Positions 16,213 to 27,002 of a DNA stretch of 64,000 nucleotides are shown here, piece by piece. Each line of letters starts with the position of its first letter. Within the stretch, counting starts at the first letter, position 1. The stretch comes from an uncultured Erythrobacter sp. (lineage in GTDB: Bacteria; Pseudomonadota; Alphaproteobacteria; Sphingomonadales; Sphingomonadaceae): contig NZ_CANMZM010000002.1 of NCBI RefSeq assembly GCF_947502395.1, forward strand, positions 496,001 through 560,000, read 5' to 3'. The notes beneath the pieces are model-generated. The model ran no database searches and was not told the origin of the DNA. It saw only the letters and a list, made by a program, of their open reading frames with translations. Both the position numbers and the translations under genes were made by a program.

Positions 16213-17631
16213 CTATATCGTTACGGCACCCGCAGCTTTACTGGCATTTTCTCGTCCACGAGGAGCTCTACGGGTGCGATTTGAGGCACGGTCGGCGACC
16301 AAATCCCGCCCTGCTAGCTCCTGCGCCGAATCAAGCCTTGTGACATAGGAATAAAGCCCAATTTGCAGGCCGACGATCATCAGCATGACCGGCTGATATG
16401 CGATCCCCTGGAACGTCGCGCCGACAAGATAAATGAGGCTAGCAATCTGCAATGCAGCGGCCAGTGGCGAGATCCACGCCTCGCTTTCTTCGGTCTTGCC
16501 GCGCCATCGACGATACGTCTTCTCCATCTGATAAATGCCCAGCCCATGGAGCAGCAACCAGATGATCAGACCGGGATAGCCTTGCTCGCCCAGAAGTTCG
16601 AAGAAGGCTGAGTGGAAGGCGCGTGCCTCGTCAGTCACTTCGCGATATTCGGTTGTAGTGGTGTTCCCCACCTCTTCGCGCACCGGCAGCTTGTAGGTGA
16701 AGGAGTTCGAACGGTAACTGTCGAACCCACCACCAAGCGGCCTTTCCGACGCATAATCGATGGTCCAAGCCCAGACCTGCATCCGTGTTGAGGCGCTTTC
16801 ATCACCGCCCGGCTGCGCGATAGTCGCCATCCTCTCATAATAGCTTTGAGGCAGAAACGGCAGCGCGATCAATCCAAGGACGCCGGCCGCTGCGACAAAG
16901 ATCAGGCGCTTTTCTGTGTAGCGCAGCAGAAAAACGCCGAGCGCGGCAATACAGACAAGCCCTGTGCGTGCCTCGGTCCCGATGGGAATCATGAGACAGG
17001 CAAAGCACAGGAGCACAGCAAAGGTGGTCACCGTCCAATGCGGCTTGATGATGGTGCCGAAGCGGGTGAACCAAGCGATTACCGGGATGAGCGCAATCGC
17101 CACCGTTGCAAGGGTAGAGCTTTCATAAATCCCACTGTTGTCTTTGACGAAGAACTTGAGGCTGCCATAGCCGCCTCCACCCAGAACGGTCTTCATTCCC
17201 GTAGAGATCACGATCATACCAACGGCCAGCACCATGGTAAGCGCCAACGCCTCAATCCGAGCCCTTGTCGTGATCGTGAGCGGCAGGAAGATTGCGAAGA
17301 CCAGCGCCTTCCACACCCAATCCCATTTGGTTGCCGCGTTCTCAGGGAAATCGGCGAATTGCAATGTGAATGCACAATAAAGGAGCAGCGCCAGCATCAG
17401 GAACTGGCGAAAGGTAAAGCGCGCGCCTTCCTTGCGGTCGAACAAGACCCAGCCGGTGAACGCGGCACCAAAGGCGACAAGCGAAACTGGCACGCTTTGG
17501 ATTACACCGTAGCCGATCAGCTGCGGGGCCAGAATGTCGATGTAGACATAGAGCAGCACCCACAGGTACGGCCGCCTCAAACCCAACGCCAAAACGAAGC
17601 CGATAAAGCCAAGAAAGACAAAATCGATCAT
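16213..17631 (-). CDS. O-glycosylation ligase-like membrane protein, exosortase A-associated
   Basis: A 472-residue polytopic membrane protein whose opening MIDFVFLGFIGFVLALGLRR, RRPYLWVLLYVYIDILAPQ and long central Wzy/O-antigen-ligase-like region (RMQVWAWTIDYASERPLGGG, AFHSAFFELLGEQGYPGLII) match the family of putative O-glycosylation ligases found with exosortase A / PEP-CTERM loci. It probably transfers or polymerises glycan at the periplasmic face. The C-terminal tail is basic (ASNRTRRAPRGRENASKAAG). The start overlaps a 72-residue membrane ORF by four bases. A divergent glycosyltransferase of the same system lies next door. Confidence 0.87.
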   Translation of the reverse strand: MIDFVFLGFIGFVLALGLRRPYLWVLLYVYIDILAPQLIGYGVIQSVPVSLVAFGAAFTGWVLFDRKEGARFTFRQFLMLALLLYCAFTLQFADFPENAATKWDWVWKALVFAIFLPLTITTRARIEALALTMVLAVGMIVISTGMKTVLGGGGYGSLKFFVKDNSGIYESSTLATVAIALIPVIAWFTRFGTIIKPHWTVTTFAVLLCFACLMIPIGTEARTGLVCIAALGVFLLRYTEKRLIFVAAAGVLGLIALPFLPQSYYERMATIAQPGGDESASTRMQVWAWTIDYASERPLGGGFDSYRSNSFTYKLPVREEVGNTTTTEYREVTDEARAFHSAFFELLGEQGYPGLIIWLLLHGLGIYQMEKTYRRWRGKTEESEAWISPLAAALQIASLIYLVGATFQGIAYQPVMLMIVGLQIGLYSYVTRLDSAQELAGRDLVADRASNRTRRAPRGRENASKAAGAVTI

Positions 17632-17846
17632 GCTTCGGAAGCATCGCTATGCGAGGATCGAGTGGATAGCACCGCTTTCTGTCCGCGAACGCGTCTCCTT
17701 GCTTTTCTGCTGCCGCGATTTGCGTCAGCCTCTTGTTTGAGTTCAGAGATCGCAGGATCGACATCCAGGCTGTCGCGCATGACAAGCCGGATGAACACAA
17801 GCACAAGCAAGCCGTGTCCCAAAGCAAGAGCGAAATAGTCGATCAT
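17628..17846 (-). CDS. Small single-span membrane protein linked to the O-ligase
   Basis: A 72-residue ORF: one N-terminal membrane helix (YFALALGHGLLVLVFIRLVM) followed by a charged, basic tail (GSRKARRRVRGQK). Its last codons overlap the O-ligase ATG by four bases (ATGA), which argues that it is translated. No family recognised. Its MIDYFALA start is similar in style to the downstream protein's MIDFVFLG. Confidence 0.55.
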   Translation of the reverse strand: MIDYFALALGHGLLVLVFIRLVMRDSLDVDPAISELKQEADANRGSRKARRRVRGQKAVLSTRSSHSDASEA

Positions 17847-17899
17847 GTCTTCGCGCTTTACGGCAATGCGGTTGACGCGGCGTTAAGCACAATCGGTTT

Positions 17900-19177
17900 A
17901 TGCAGCAGCGCATGACACGAGTTCTCCACGTTCTTGACCACTCGCTCCCGCTCCACAGCGGCTACACCTTCCGCACGCGTGCCATTCTGAAAGCACAGGA
18001 AGCAGCTGGGCTAGAGGTGCGCGGCATCACGTCGCAGCGCCATAATAATGAGGCGAAGTGGACGAAGGCCCAAGAGACCTTTGACGGGCTCACCTTCCAC
18101 CGCACCGCTGGCACACCCAGGGGGCCCGTCGGCATTTCCGAGTTCCGCGAGATGGCGGCGCTCAATGACGCAATCCTTGAGCTTGCCGAAGAATGGCGTC
18201 CGGACGTGATCCATGCCCACTCACCAGCGCTTTGTGGCGGCGGCGCGATGCGGTCTGCGCGAAAGTTAGGTGTACCATTCGTCTATGAAATCCGCGCCTT
18301 TTGGGAGGATGCGGCGGTGGGCAACCTATCCGGTACAGAAGGGTCGCTTAAATATCGCCTAACCCGCGGCCTTGAGACACAAATCGCCCAAGGTGCCGAT
18401 GCGGTTTTCACGATTTGCAACGGCCTACGTGAAGATCTGATCGAACGTGGTATTCCCGGCGGCAAGATCGGCGTGATGCCGAATGGCGTCGACCTCACCC
18501 TTTTTGGCGAGCCTTGCGCGCGTGACGAGGCGCTTGCCAGCGAGCTAGGCCTAGACCGCGGTGCACCAGTGATCGGCTACATCGGGAGCTTCTACGATTA
18601 CGAAGGCGTGGACGATCTAATCCAAGCCATGCCAATCCTACGTCAGTTGAATCCAGACGCACGGCTCCTACTCGTCGGCGCAGGCAATATGGACCAAGCA
18701 TGGCGAGCTGCCGCGGCGGCTCTTCCCGAGCCAGAAGCTGTGATCTTCACTGGCCGCGTGCCCCATGATGAAGTTGAACGTTATTACTCGCTCATCGACG
18801 TGCTCGCCTATCCGCGCAAAGCCTCTCGTCTCACCGATCTGGTCACGCCCTTAAAGCCGCTCGAAGCGATGGCTCAGCAGCGGCTGGTGGCGGCGTCCAA
18901 CGTGGGTGGCCACCGTGAGCTTATCACCCATGGCCAAACCGGCGTTCTTTTTGAACCCGATGATCCCGTAGCCTGCGCCGATGCATTGAACGAACTCATT
19001 GAAAGACGGTCGGAATGGGAGGCCTTCCGCAGCAATGGCCTGAACCACGTCAAAGAACACCACGACTGGCATTTGAACGCGCGGCGTTATCTCGATGTTT
19101 ACCATATCCTCTTAACTCAAGCCTTGAACGCAGGTTCATCCCCTCGGGTGGACCGCGAACAGGGATTACAAGCCTGA
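17900..19177 (+). CDS. Glycosyltransferase family 4, exosortase A system-associated
   Basis: A 425-residue GT-B fold glycosyltransferase. The start RVLHVLDHSLPLHSGYTFR and the HAHSPALCGGGAM and FVYEIRAFWED segments are those of the exosortase-A-associated GT4 group. The C-terminal nucleotide-sugar domain carries VMPNGVDLTLF, IGYIGSFYDYEGVDDLI and the acidic region TPLKPLEAMAQ. It is divergent from the O-ligase operon across 53 bp and probably adds a sugar in the same surface-polysaccharide pathway. Two in-frame ATGs (17900, 17912) are possible. Confidence 0.88.
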   Translation: MQQRMTRVLHVLDHSLPLHSGYTFRTRAILKAQEAAGLEVRGITSQRHNNEAKWTKAQETFDGLTFHRTAGTPRGPVGISEFREMAALNDAILELAEEWRPDVIHAHSPALCGGGAMRSARKLGVPFVYEIRAFWEDAAVGNLSGTEGSLKYRLTRGLETQIAQGADAVFTICNGLREDLIERGIPGGKIGVMPNGVDLTLFGEPCARDEALASELGLDRGAPVIGYIGSFYDYEGVDDLIQAMPILRQLNPDARLLLVGAGNMDQAWRAAAAALPEPEAVIFTGRVPHDEVERYYSLIDVLAYPRKASRLTDLVTPLKPLEAMAQQRLVAASNVGGHRELITHGQTGVLFEPDDPVACADALNELIERRSEWEAFRSNGLNHVKEHHDWHLNARRYLDVYHILLTQALNAGSSPRVDREQGLQA

Positions 19178-19223
19178 GGCGAACAAGACTTGCCGGATGG
19201 CTCGGTAAAGGCGGTTAGGCGCA

Positions 19224-20459
19224 ATGCAATTGAGTACTCTCAAAAGGAAAACCGCTCGGCAACACGCAGATGCGGTGGGAATAGACGAAGCTGACACCAG
19301 CAGTCATGAGGCCAAGGCAACCGGCTTTGCCGCCTATATTGCCCTGCCCAAGCACAGCGCCTTCTTGCCTGTGATGACGATCTGGAGTGGTCTGGTTCTT
19401 GCCCTGGTCGTGCTGGTTCTTCCCGACCAAGCGATCGCGCGCATATCCTCGCTCACCGGGGTTTACCTGCCCCTTATGACTGCACGTCTGATCCTTGCGC
19501 TTGGCATGGGAATCTTCGGTGGTGTGCTCGGTTTTATCATCTCCCGAGCCCTAGCTCACCGATTACTGGTCAAGCAAAGTGACGGCATTCTCACTTCAGA
19601 CTTAGAACGGCTCGACGTAGAGCCGATCGATCCGACTGCGGATTTGGGCAGCGACAGCCTGGATGCTCCAATCGAAACAGCCGATACTCACGACGAGGGC
19701 GAACTTGCTGACTTCAGCGAGATTCAAGAGGACGAGGAGCAGGCCGAACCGAGCCTTGGAGATCTGGCGCGGCGCGGCTTCAGAATCGAAGCAACCGAGG
19801 TTTTCGAAGGGCAACCTCAAGACCAACACAAAGGCGGGCGGGCCTTGAGCGGCGAAGAATCAGGGCAGACTCTTGTCGAATCGCACGAAATTTCAACCTG
19901 CGAAGAGGTGACAACCCCAGCTGTTCAAGCGGCCGTCGATGACCCTCAGGTCATACCCGAGCCTCAACTTACTGAGCTAGAGCAAGCCGATTTTGCACCG
20001 CTCAATGCGGACACAATCTCGCAAAAGAGTGATAAACCTCGCGCGCTTGATTTGAGCGAATTTGCGGCAATGCCCGGCCGCGATGCGGTTTGGGTGGAAA
20101 AGCCTGCTGCAACCACTCCTGAAGAGATAAATGCAAAGCCGCCACACGCGCAGGTCCCTGAAAGCGCTATTGAAAAGCTGCGCCAGACGCCAACCCAGGA
20201 ACTTAGTCTCGTTGAAATGATCGAGCGTTTTGCTGCTGCTCTACACGATCGCCAGTCTAAAGAACGCACGTCGACTTCCAGCGAAGAAGTTGCGCGCGAA
20301 GCCGCACTCGCCGAGGCCCTCAAGGCACTCGCGCTGTTTACCGACGCCGGCTTCGACAAAGGCAATTCAGCAGCAGTAGCAAATTGCCAGATCGACCAAA
20401 CCGAAGATGAATTGAAGAACGCTCTGGCCAGATTGCAGGAAGTGCGCGGCGCCGCCTGA
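19224..20459 (+). CDS. Unrecognised membrane protein with long acidic C-terminal region
   Basis: A 411-residue protein I cannot assign. Residues 1-45 are polar; two membrane helices lie at about 47-66 (FLPVMTIWSGLVLALVVLVL) and 85-108 (RLILALGMGIFGGVLGFII). After that comes a long acidic, low-complexity region rich in E, D, Q and A, ending with a more ordered segment (TPTQELSLVEMIERFAAALHD) and a helical tail (EVAREAALAEALKALALF). The inner hairpin with a large cytosolic domain recalls scaffold-like proteins of polysaccharide systems. It follows the exosortase-associated glycosyltransferase by 46 bp, with AGG before the ATG, so a shared operon is likely. Confidence 0.7.
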   Translation: MQLSTLKRKTARQHADAVGIDEADTSSHEAKATGFAAYIALPKHSAFLPVMTIWSGLVLALVVLVLPDQAIARISSLTGVYLPLMTARLILALGMGIFGGVLGFIISRALAHRLLVKQSDGILTSDLERLDVEPIDPTADLGSDSLDAPIETADTHDEGELADFSEIQEDEEQAEPSLGDLARRGFRIEATEVFEGQPQDQHKGGRALSGEESGQTLVESHEISTCEEVTTPAVQAAVDDPQVIPEPQLTELEQADFAPLNADTISQKSDKPRALDLSEFAAMPGRDAVWVEKPAATTPEEINAKPPHAQVPESAIEKLRQTPTQELSLVEMIERFAAALHDRQSKERTSTSSEEVAREAALAEALKALALFTDAGFDKGNSAAVANCQIDQTEDELKNALARLQEVRGAA

Positions 20460-20529
20460 CGGGCCGGTTTTGACTGAGACAGCGCGTTTCTTGCAAAAGG
20501 TCTTGCGTAAAAGAAGCGAGGCTTAACCC

Positions 20530-20616
20530 ATGGTGAAATTAAATTTCACTGTTCGCGGTTGCAATATAGATATTCCATCTGCAATAGAGGTCCCAAGCGG
20601 AGCCCACTCACCTTGA
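20530..20616 (+). other. 28-codon mini-ORF with a palindrome at its start, upstream of gltB
   Basis: GCGAGG lies eight bases before an ATG that opens 28 codons ([20 protein letters not shown], then VPSGAHSP and stop). The N-terminal 15 residues resemble the beginning of 2Fe-2S subunits of isoquinoline/aldehyde oxidoreductases (MxKxxxTVNGxxxxxD). It may be a gene remnant, or a short leader peptide. The same bases contain the 17-bp palindrome gtgaaatt-a-aatttcac (20533-20549), which could instead be an operator for gltB. The 245-bp gap otherwise holds no recognisable gene. Confidence 0.3.
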
Positions 20617-20704
20617 GGTGCGCGGGCCCGATGTTTTTCGCCATTGCCGCGCCCTGAGCGCGCGAGCCTTCGAGCAGTGGCATCTGACAGATTGGAACCT
20701 CGCC

Positions 20705-23700
20705 ATGGGACACCCAGATTCCCAGGGTCTCTACGACCCGTTAAATGAACATGACGCCTGCGGAGTGGGCATGGTCGCCCATATCAAGGGCGAGAAAAGT
20801 CATGCCATTATCGAGCAAGCGCTGCAGATTCTTGAACGGATCGACCATCGCGGTGCTGTTGGCGCTGACCCTTTGCTTGGCGACGGTGCAGGCCTGCTTA
20901 TGCAGATCCCTGATCCAATTTTCCGCAAATGGGCGGGCGAGCATAGTGTCGACCTGCCCAAAGCGGGCGAATATGGCGTTGCCATGTGCTTTATGCCTCA
21001 AGATGAGGCAGCTCGCAGCTTTGTCACAGAACAATTTGAAAAGTTCATCGCGAAAGAAGGCCAGGTCCTTCTGGGATGGCGCGATGTTCCGGTCACGCTC
21101 GATGGTCTTGGCAAGGCGGTGATTGATTCCATGCCCGTGATCCAACAAGCGATCATCGGTAAATGCGAAAACTGCGAAGATCAGGACGCATTTGAGCGTA
21201 AGCTTCTGGTGATCCGCAAACAGGTCCAAAACCCGCTCGCGAAGCTTCAGGAAAAGCACGGCCTCCCGGGTCTCACCGACCTTTACGTACCGAGCTTTTC
21301 TAGCCGGACGATTGTCTACAAAGGCCTCTTGCTTTGTGAGCAGGTGCGCAGTTTCTATGACGATCTGCGCGATCCCGATTGCGTTTCGGCGCTGGGTCTT
21401 GTGCACCAGCGTTTCTCGACCAACACTTTCCCCAGCTGGCGTTTGGCTCACCCCTTCCGCCTGATTGCGCACAATGGTGAGATCAACACCAATCGCGGCA
21501 ATGTGAACTGGATGAATGCGCGTCGTCGTACAATGGAAAGTGACCTTCTGGGGCCAGACCTTGATAAGATGTGGCCGATCATCCCGCACGGGCAATCGGA
21601 TACGGCGTGCCTCGATAACGCTTTGGAATTGCTGCTCGCAGGCGGATATAGCCTCGCGCACGCCATGATGATGCTCATCCCGGAAGCCTGGGGCGGCAAC
21701 GATCAAATGGACCCGGAACGCCGCGCGTTTTACGAATATCACGCAGCATTGATGGAGCCGTGGGATGGCCCAGCCGCTGTGTGCTTCACCGATGGTCGTC
21801 AAATCGGCGCGACATTGGACCGCAATGGCCTTCGCCCCGCGCGTTTCTGCGTCACCAAAGACGATATCGTGTGCCTGGCTTCCGAAAGCGGTGTTCTGCC
21901 GTTTGCTGAAGAAGACATCACCCGAAAATGGCGTTTGCAGCCCGGAAAAATGCTTTTGATCGACCTTGAAGAAGGCCGGATCATTGAAGACGCAGAGCTC
22001 AAGGCTGACCTTGCTGAGGCCAAGCCTTACAAGAAGTGGCTTGAGCAGGCGCAGTATAAGCTTGCCGATATCAGCGAGATTGAGCCTGAACTTTCTGAGC
22101 TTCCCGTTTCAGAAACGACACTTCTCCAACGCCAGCAAGCCTTTGGTTACACTCAGGAAGATGTGACCAAATTCTTGGAACCTATGGCGGTCAAGGCTGA
22201 CGATCCGATCGGTTCCATGGGCACCGACACGCCAATTGCGGTGCTGTCGAACAAGGCGCGCCTGCTCTACGACTATTTCAAACAGAACTTCGCGCAGGTG
22301 ACGAACCCGCCGATTGATCCGATCCGTGAAGAGCTGGTGATGAGCCTTCTCTCCATGATCGGTCCGCGCCCGAACCTGCTTGGTCAGGATGCGGGCACGC
22401 ACAAACGGCTTGAGGTGGAACAGCCCATCCTTACCAACGATGATTTGGCGAAAATCCGCTCGGTCGAGGCGGTTTTGGACGGCGCGTTCCGTTGTGAAAC
22501 CATCGACATGACTTGGGATGCCAGCACCGGGGCCGAGGGCCTCGAGATGGCGATCAAGGAAATGTGCTGGGCGGCAACTGAAGCGGTGCTTCAAGACCAG
22601 AACATCCTTGTGATCTCTGATCGTGCACAAAGCGAGGACCGCGTTCCGATGCCCGCGCTTTTGGCGACAGCGGCGGTGCATCACCACCTCGTGCGCCAGG
22701 GTCTGCGGATGCAAACCGGGCTTGTCGTAGAAACCGGCGAAGCGCGCGAAGTGCATCATTTCTGCGTTCTCGCAGGCTACGGCGCCGAGGCGATCAATCC
22801 TTACGTCGCTTTCGAAACGCTCGAAGATATCCGCGCGAAAAAGCACGCCGATCTCACCGCAGACGAAGTTCAGCAGAACTACATCAAGGCGGTCGGTAAA
22901 GGCATTCGCAAGGTTATGTCCAAAATGGGCATCTCGACCTACCAGAGCTATTGCGGCGCGCAAATCTTCGACGCGGTTGGTCTCTCGAGCGAGTTCATCG
23001 CCAAATACTTCACCGGCACTGCGACCACCATCGAAGGCGTGGGTCTTGAGCAAGTCGCAGAAGAGAGCATTCGCCGCCATGCGCAAGCTTACGGCGACAA
23101 TCCGATCTATGCGGGAATGCTCGATGTGGGCGGTATCTACCAATACCGTCTGCGCGGTGAAGAGCACGCTTGGACACCGGACAATGTCGCGCAATTGCAG
23201 CATGCGGTGCGCGGCAATGCTCAAGCAAGTTATGAAGAGTTTGCGAAGTCGGTGAACGAGCAAAGCGAACGTCTGCTTTCGATCCGTGGTCTCATGGAGT
23301 TCAAGAAAGCCGATACACCGCTCGACATTGACGAGGTCGAACCCGCGAGCGAAATCGTGAAACGCTTTTCTACTGGCGCAATGAGCTTTGGCTCGATCAG
23401 TCATGAAGCGCACTCGACGCTCGCGATTGCGATGAACCGGATTGGTGGGCGCTCAAACACCGGCGAAGGCGGCGAAGAACCGTTCCGCTTCACCCCGCTC
23501 GAAAACGGCGACACCATGCGCAGCCGGATCAAGCAGGTGGCATCGGGCCGGTTTGGCGTTACGGCAGAATATCTCGCAAATTCCGACGATATTCAGATCA
23601 AGATGGCGCAGGGCGCAAAGCCGGGTGAAGGCGGTCAGCTGCCGGGTCACAAGGTCGATAAGCGTATCGGCGCGGTGCGTCACTCGACGCCGGGCGTGGG

Positions 23701-25357
23701 TCTTATCTCCCCGCCGCCGCACCACGATATTTACTCGATTGAGGATTTGGCTCAGCTGATCCACGATCTCAAAAACGTGCAGCCGTCGGCGCGGATTTCC
23801 GTTAAGCTCGTCTCCGAAGTGGGCGTGGGTACGGTTGCCGCCGGTGTGTCGAAGTCGAAGGCCGATCACCTGACGATCTCTGGCTATGACGGCGGGACCG
23901 GTGCATCGCCGCTAACCTCGCTGACGCACGCCGGGTCTCCATGGGAAATCGGTCTTGCTGAGACACAGCAAACGCTGCTTCTCAACGACCTGCGCAGCCG
24001 CATTGCGGTGCAGGTCGATGGTGGCCTCCGCACTGGCCGCGATGTGGCTATCGGCGCGCTTCTAGGCGCGGATGAGTTTGGTTTTGCGACTGCTCCTCTG
24101 ATCGCTGCGGGCTGTATCATGATGAGGAAATGCCACCTCAACACCTGCCCAGTGGGCGTCGCGACCCAGGACCCTGTGCTGCGCAAGCGCTTCACCGGTC
24201 AGCCTGAGCATGTGGTCAATTACATGTTCTTCGTTGCTGAAGAACTGCGCCAAATCATGGCCGAAATGGGCTTCCGCACGGTTGAGGAAATGGTGGGCCG
24301 GGTCGACCGTCTCGACATGACCCACATGCACCGGCACTGGAAAGCGCAAGGGATCAATTTGGATCGCCTGCTCCACGCACCAGAGCTTCCCGAAGGCGCG
24401 GCGCTCAACCACACTGAGACGCAGGACCACGGTCTCGATGCGGCGCTCGACAATCACTTCATCAAGGATGCGAGTGAGGCGATCAGCGCGAAAACGCCGG
24501 TGGAGCTCAATTACGAAATCCGCAACGTCAACCGCACCGCTGGCACCATGCTGTCTGGCACAATCGCCAAGATGCACGGGCACGAGGGGCTTCCTGTCGA
24601 TACAGTTCGCATCAATCTGACCGGTGTGGCTGGCCAGAGCTTCGGCGCATGGCTTGCGCACGGCGTCACGCTTGATCTGGTCGGCGATGCCAATGACTAT
24701 GTCGGCAAGGGTATTTCAGGTGGACGCATCATCGTGCGGCCACCCGAGAATGCGCCTCGCGCCGCGAACGAAAACATCATCGTTGGCAACACAGTGCTTT
24801 ATGGCGCGATTTCGGGCGAGGCATACTTCTCAGGCGTCGGCGGAGAGCGCTTTGCTGTTCGCAACTCTGGCGCGATTGCCGTTGTCGAAGGCACTGGCGA
24901 TCACACCTGCGAATACATGACCGGCGGCGTTGTCGTTGTGCTTGGCAAAACCGGCCGCAACTTTGCAGCCGGCATGAGCGGCGGTGTCGCTTACGTTTAT
25001 GACGAAGACGGCAGTTTCTCCGATCTCGTCAACCACGCGCAGGTCGAGTTGGAAGCCATCTCAGCCGAAGCGGACGAGGATGAGGGCGCCAATGATTCTT
25101 GGGGCCGTCCAAACCAGCGCACCCGCTCGGTCAATGACCTTGGCATGGGCGATATGCTGCGTCACGACGCAGAGCGCCTGCGTATCTTGGTTGAGCGTCA
25201 TCAGCTCCACACCGGCAGCACAGTCGCCGCCGACTTGTTGGGCGATTGGGACAATGCGTTGACCAAATTCGTGAAGGTCATGCCAACCGACTACAAACGC
25301 GCGCTCGAAGCCATAGAGGCCGAACGCCTTGAAGCGGCTAGCGTAGCAGCTGAGTAA
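20705..25357 (+). CDS. gltB: Glutamate synthase (NADPH) large subunit
   Basis: A 1550-residue enzyme that hydrolyses glutamine and uses the ammonia to make glutamate from 2-oxoglutarate. The class II amidotransferase domain starts with Cys19 in [12 protein letters not shown], implying removal of an 18-residue propeptide. The FMN-binding synthase domain occupies roughly residues 800-1200 ([27 protein letters not shown]). The 3Fe-4S cysteines are Cys1137, Cys1143 and Cys1148 ([12 protein letters not shown]). The GXGXG C-terminal domain follows ([17 protein letters not shown]). The frame is open from 20618, but family sequence begins at the ATG 20705. gltD follows after 26 bp. Confidence 0.97.
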   Translation: MGHPDSQGLYDPLNEHDACGVGMVAHIKGEKSHAIIEQALQILERIDHRGAVGADPLLGDGAGLLMQIPDPIFRKWAGEHSVDLPKAGEYGVAMCFMPQDEAARSFVTEQFEKFIAKEGQVLLGWRDVPVTLDGLGKAVIDSMPVIQQAIIGKCENCEDQDAFERKLLVIRKQVQNPLAKLQEKHGLPGLTDLYVPSFSSRTIVYKGLLLCEQVRSFYDDLRDPDCVSALGLVHQRFSTNTFPSWRLAHPFRLIAHNGEINTNRGNVNWMNARRRTMESDLLGPDLDKMWPIIPHGQSDTACLDNALELLLAGGYSLAHAMMMLIPEAWGGNDQMDPERRAFYEYHAALMEPWDGPAAVCFTDGRQIGATLDRNGLRPARFCVTKDDIVCLASESGVLPFAEEDITRKWRLQPGKMLLIDLEEGRIIEDAELKADLAEAKPYKKWLEQAQYKLADISEIEPELSELPVSETTLLQRQQAFGYTQEDVTKFLEPMAVKADDPIGSMGTDTPIAVLSNKARLLYDYFKQNFAQVTNPPIDPIREELVMSLLSMIGPRPNLLGQDAGTHKRLEVEQPILTNDDLAKIRSVEAVLDGAFRCETIDMTWDASTGAEGLEMAIKEMCWAATEAVLQDQNILVISDRAQSEDRVPMPALLATAAVHHHLVRQGLRMQTGLVVETGEAREVHHFCVLAGYGAEAINPYVAFETLEDIRAKKHADLTADEVQQNYIKAVGKGIRKVMSKMGISTYQSYCGAQIFDAVGLSSEFIAKYFTGTATTIEGVGLEQVAEESIRRHAQAYGDNPIYAGMLDVGGIYQYRLRGEEHAWTPDNVAQLQHAVRGNAQASYEEFAKSVNEQSERLLSIRGLMEFKKADTPLDIDEVEPASEIVKRFSTGAMSFGSISHEAHSTLAIAMNRIGGRSNTGEGGEEPFRFTPLENGDTMRSRIKQVASGRFGVTAEYLANSDDIQIKMAQGAKPGEGGQLPGHKVDKRIGAVRHSTPGVGLISPPPHHDIYSIEDLAQLIHDLKNVQPSARISVKLVSEVGVGTVAAGVSKSKADHLTISGYDGGTGASPLTSLTHAGSPWEIGLAETQQTLLLNDLRSRIAVQVDGGLRTGRDVAIGALLGADEFGFATAPLIAAGCIMMRKCHLNTCPVGVATQDPVLRKRFTGQPEHVVNYMFFVAEELRQIMAEMGFRTVEEMVGRVDRLDMTHMHRHWKAQGINLDRLLHAPELPEGAALNHTETQDHGLDAALDNHFIKDASEAISAKTPVELNYEIRNVNRTAGTMLSGTIAKMHGHEGLPVDTVRINLTGVAGQSFGAWLAHGVTLDLVGDANDYVGKGISGGRIIVRPPENAPRAANENIIVGNTVLYGAISGEAYFSGVGGERFAVRNSGAIAVVEGTGDHTCEYMTGGVVVVLGKTGRNFAAGMSGGVAYVYDEDGSFSDLVNHAQVELEAISAEADEDEGANDSWGRPNQRTRSVNDLGMGDMLRHDAERLRILVERHQLHTGSTVAADLLGDWDNALTKFVKVMPTDYKRALEAIEAERLEAASVAAE

Positions 25358-25383
25358 GGGTTGGGGAATAAAGAGACAGTACA

Positions 25384-26835
25384 ATGGGTAAAGACACAGG
25401 CTTCCTCGAACTCGACCGCCGTGAACGCGATTATATCGATCCGGAAAAGCGGCTTGAGAACTATCGCGAATTCGTGGTGCAGCCATCCGATGAGACGCTA
25501 AGCTCACAGGCATCGCGCTGCATGGATTGCGGAATTCCATATTGTCACAACGGGTGTCCGGTGAACAATATGATCCCGGATTGGAACCACCTCGTTTATG
25601 AAAACGACTGGAAGAATGCGCTCGACGTGCTGCATTCAACCAACAACTTCCCAGAATTTACGGGCCGCATTTGTCCCGCGCCTTGTGAGGCGTCGTGCAC
25701 GCTCAACATCGTTGATCAGCCCGTTACGATCAAATCCATCGAATGCGCGATTGTCGATCGCGGATGGAAAGAAGGATGGGTTACCCCGCAGGTTCCCGAA
25801 AAGAAGACCGGAAAGTCGGTCGCCGTCGTGGGCTCTGGCCCTGCTGGCATGGCAGCAGCCCAGCAATTGGCGCGCGCGGGCCACTCGGTCACTTTGTTTG
25901 AGAAGAACGACCGGATCGGTGGGCTTCTTCGTTACGGCATTCCAGACTTTAAGATGGAAAAGCACCTCATCAACCGCCGCTGCGTCCAAATGGAAGCGGA
26001 AGGTGTGACGTTCAAAACCAGCAAGGAAGTGGGCGTTGATGTCTCCTTCCAGTCTTTGCAGGAAAATTACGACGCGGTTGTCTTGTCTGGCGGCGCGGAA
26101 AACGCACGTCAGCTGCAAATTCCGGGCGCTGAACTCAACGGCGTTCGTTTGGCGATGGAATTTCTGACCCAGCAGAACAAGCGTAACGCAGGCGACGAAG
26201 AATCGCGTGCGGCACCGCGTGGAACGCTCAAAGCAACCGGCAAGCATGTCGTCGTCATCGGCGGCGGTGACACGGGCTCTGACTGCGTGGGCACATCCAA
26301 CCGTCAAGGCGCAGCTTCCGTTACTCAGCTTGAGATCATGCCCAAGCCTCCTGAAAAGGAAGACAAGGCAATGACATGGCCCAACTGGCCATTGAAACTG
26401 CGCACTTCGTCTAGCCACGAAGAAGGCGTGGAGCGCGATTGGGCTGTCCTTACAAAACGTGTTGTGGGCGATGGTGAGAAAGTCACCGGCCTTGAGTGCG
26501 CGCGTGTCGAATGGGTGCAGGACGACGAAGGCCGGCACCAAATGCGCGAGATTGTGGGGAGCGAGTTCACTATCCCCGCTGACCTGATCTTCCTTGCCAT
26601 GGGCTTTGTCGGCCCGGTGAAGGCAGGCCTCCTCGACCAATCTGGCGTAGAGCTTTCGGATCGCGGCAATGTTGCAGCGAATGAAGAAAACTACGCCACC
26701 AGCGTTGAGAACGTCTTTGCCTGCGGCGATATGCGCCGGGGTCAAAGTCTTGTGGTCTGGGCCATTCGCGAAGGGCGCCAATGCGCACGGGCGGTTGATG
26801 AAGCGCTTATGGGCGTGTCAGAACTTCCGCGCTGA
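25384..26835 (+). CDS. gltD: Glutamate synthase small subunit
   Basis: A 483-residue FAD protein that passes NADPH electrons to GltB. The N-terminal iron-sulfur cysteines are Cys46, Cys49, Cys54 and Cys58 ([13 protein letters not shown]), with a second set in [15 protein letters not shown] and NADPH loops are [16 protein letters not shown] and [15 protein letters not shown]. The length is standard. It lies 26 bp after gltB on the same strand and forms the gltBD operon. Confidence 0.96.
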   Translation: MGKDTGFLELDRRERDYIDPEKRLENYREFVVQPSDETLSSQASRCMDCGIPYCHNGCPVNNMIPDWNHLVYENDWKNALDVLHSTNNFPEFTGRICPAPCEASCTLNIVDQPVTIKSIECAIVDRGWKEGWVTPQVPEKKTGKSVAVVGSGPAGMAAAQQLARAGHSVTLFEKNDRIGGLLRYGIPDFKMEKHLINRRCVQMEAEGVTFKTSKEVGVDVSFQSLQENYDAVVLSGGAENARQLQIPGAELNGVRLAMEFLTQQNKRNAGDEESRAAPRGTLKATGKHVVVIGGGDTGSDCVGTSNRQGAASVTQLEIMPKPPEKEDKAMTWPNWPLKLRTSSSHEEGVERDWAVLTKRVVGDGEKVTGLECARVEWVQDDEGRHQMREIVGSEFTIPADLIFLAMGFVGPVKAGLLDQSGVELSDRGNVAANEENYATSVENVFACGDMRRGQSLVVWAIREGRQCARAVDEALMGVSELPR

Positions 26836-27002
26836 TTTCCCCAAAGCCCAGGTGGCATTATTGACACAAAGCTAAACAAAGACGCCGCGGCGAACGGTCA
26901 GTCTGGCGCAAATTCTTGATTTCCTTTTCTTATGGGGCCATTCCGGATCCTGGAGAGAGTTGGCGCAGTGCAGTGTGCCCCGTGAGAGAGGGTCGATAGG
27001 CA

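Noticed and set aside
22109-23413. 434-codon minus-strand frame inside gltB
   Set aside because: Antisense to well-conserved GltB sequence; its translation is His/Arg-rich and family-less, as expected of a shadow frame.
25636-26781. 381-codon minus-strand frame inside gltD
   Set aside because: Antisense to intact GltD motifs; no recognisable domain.
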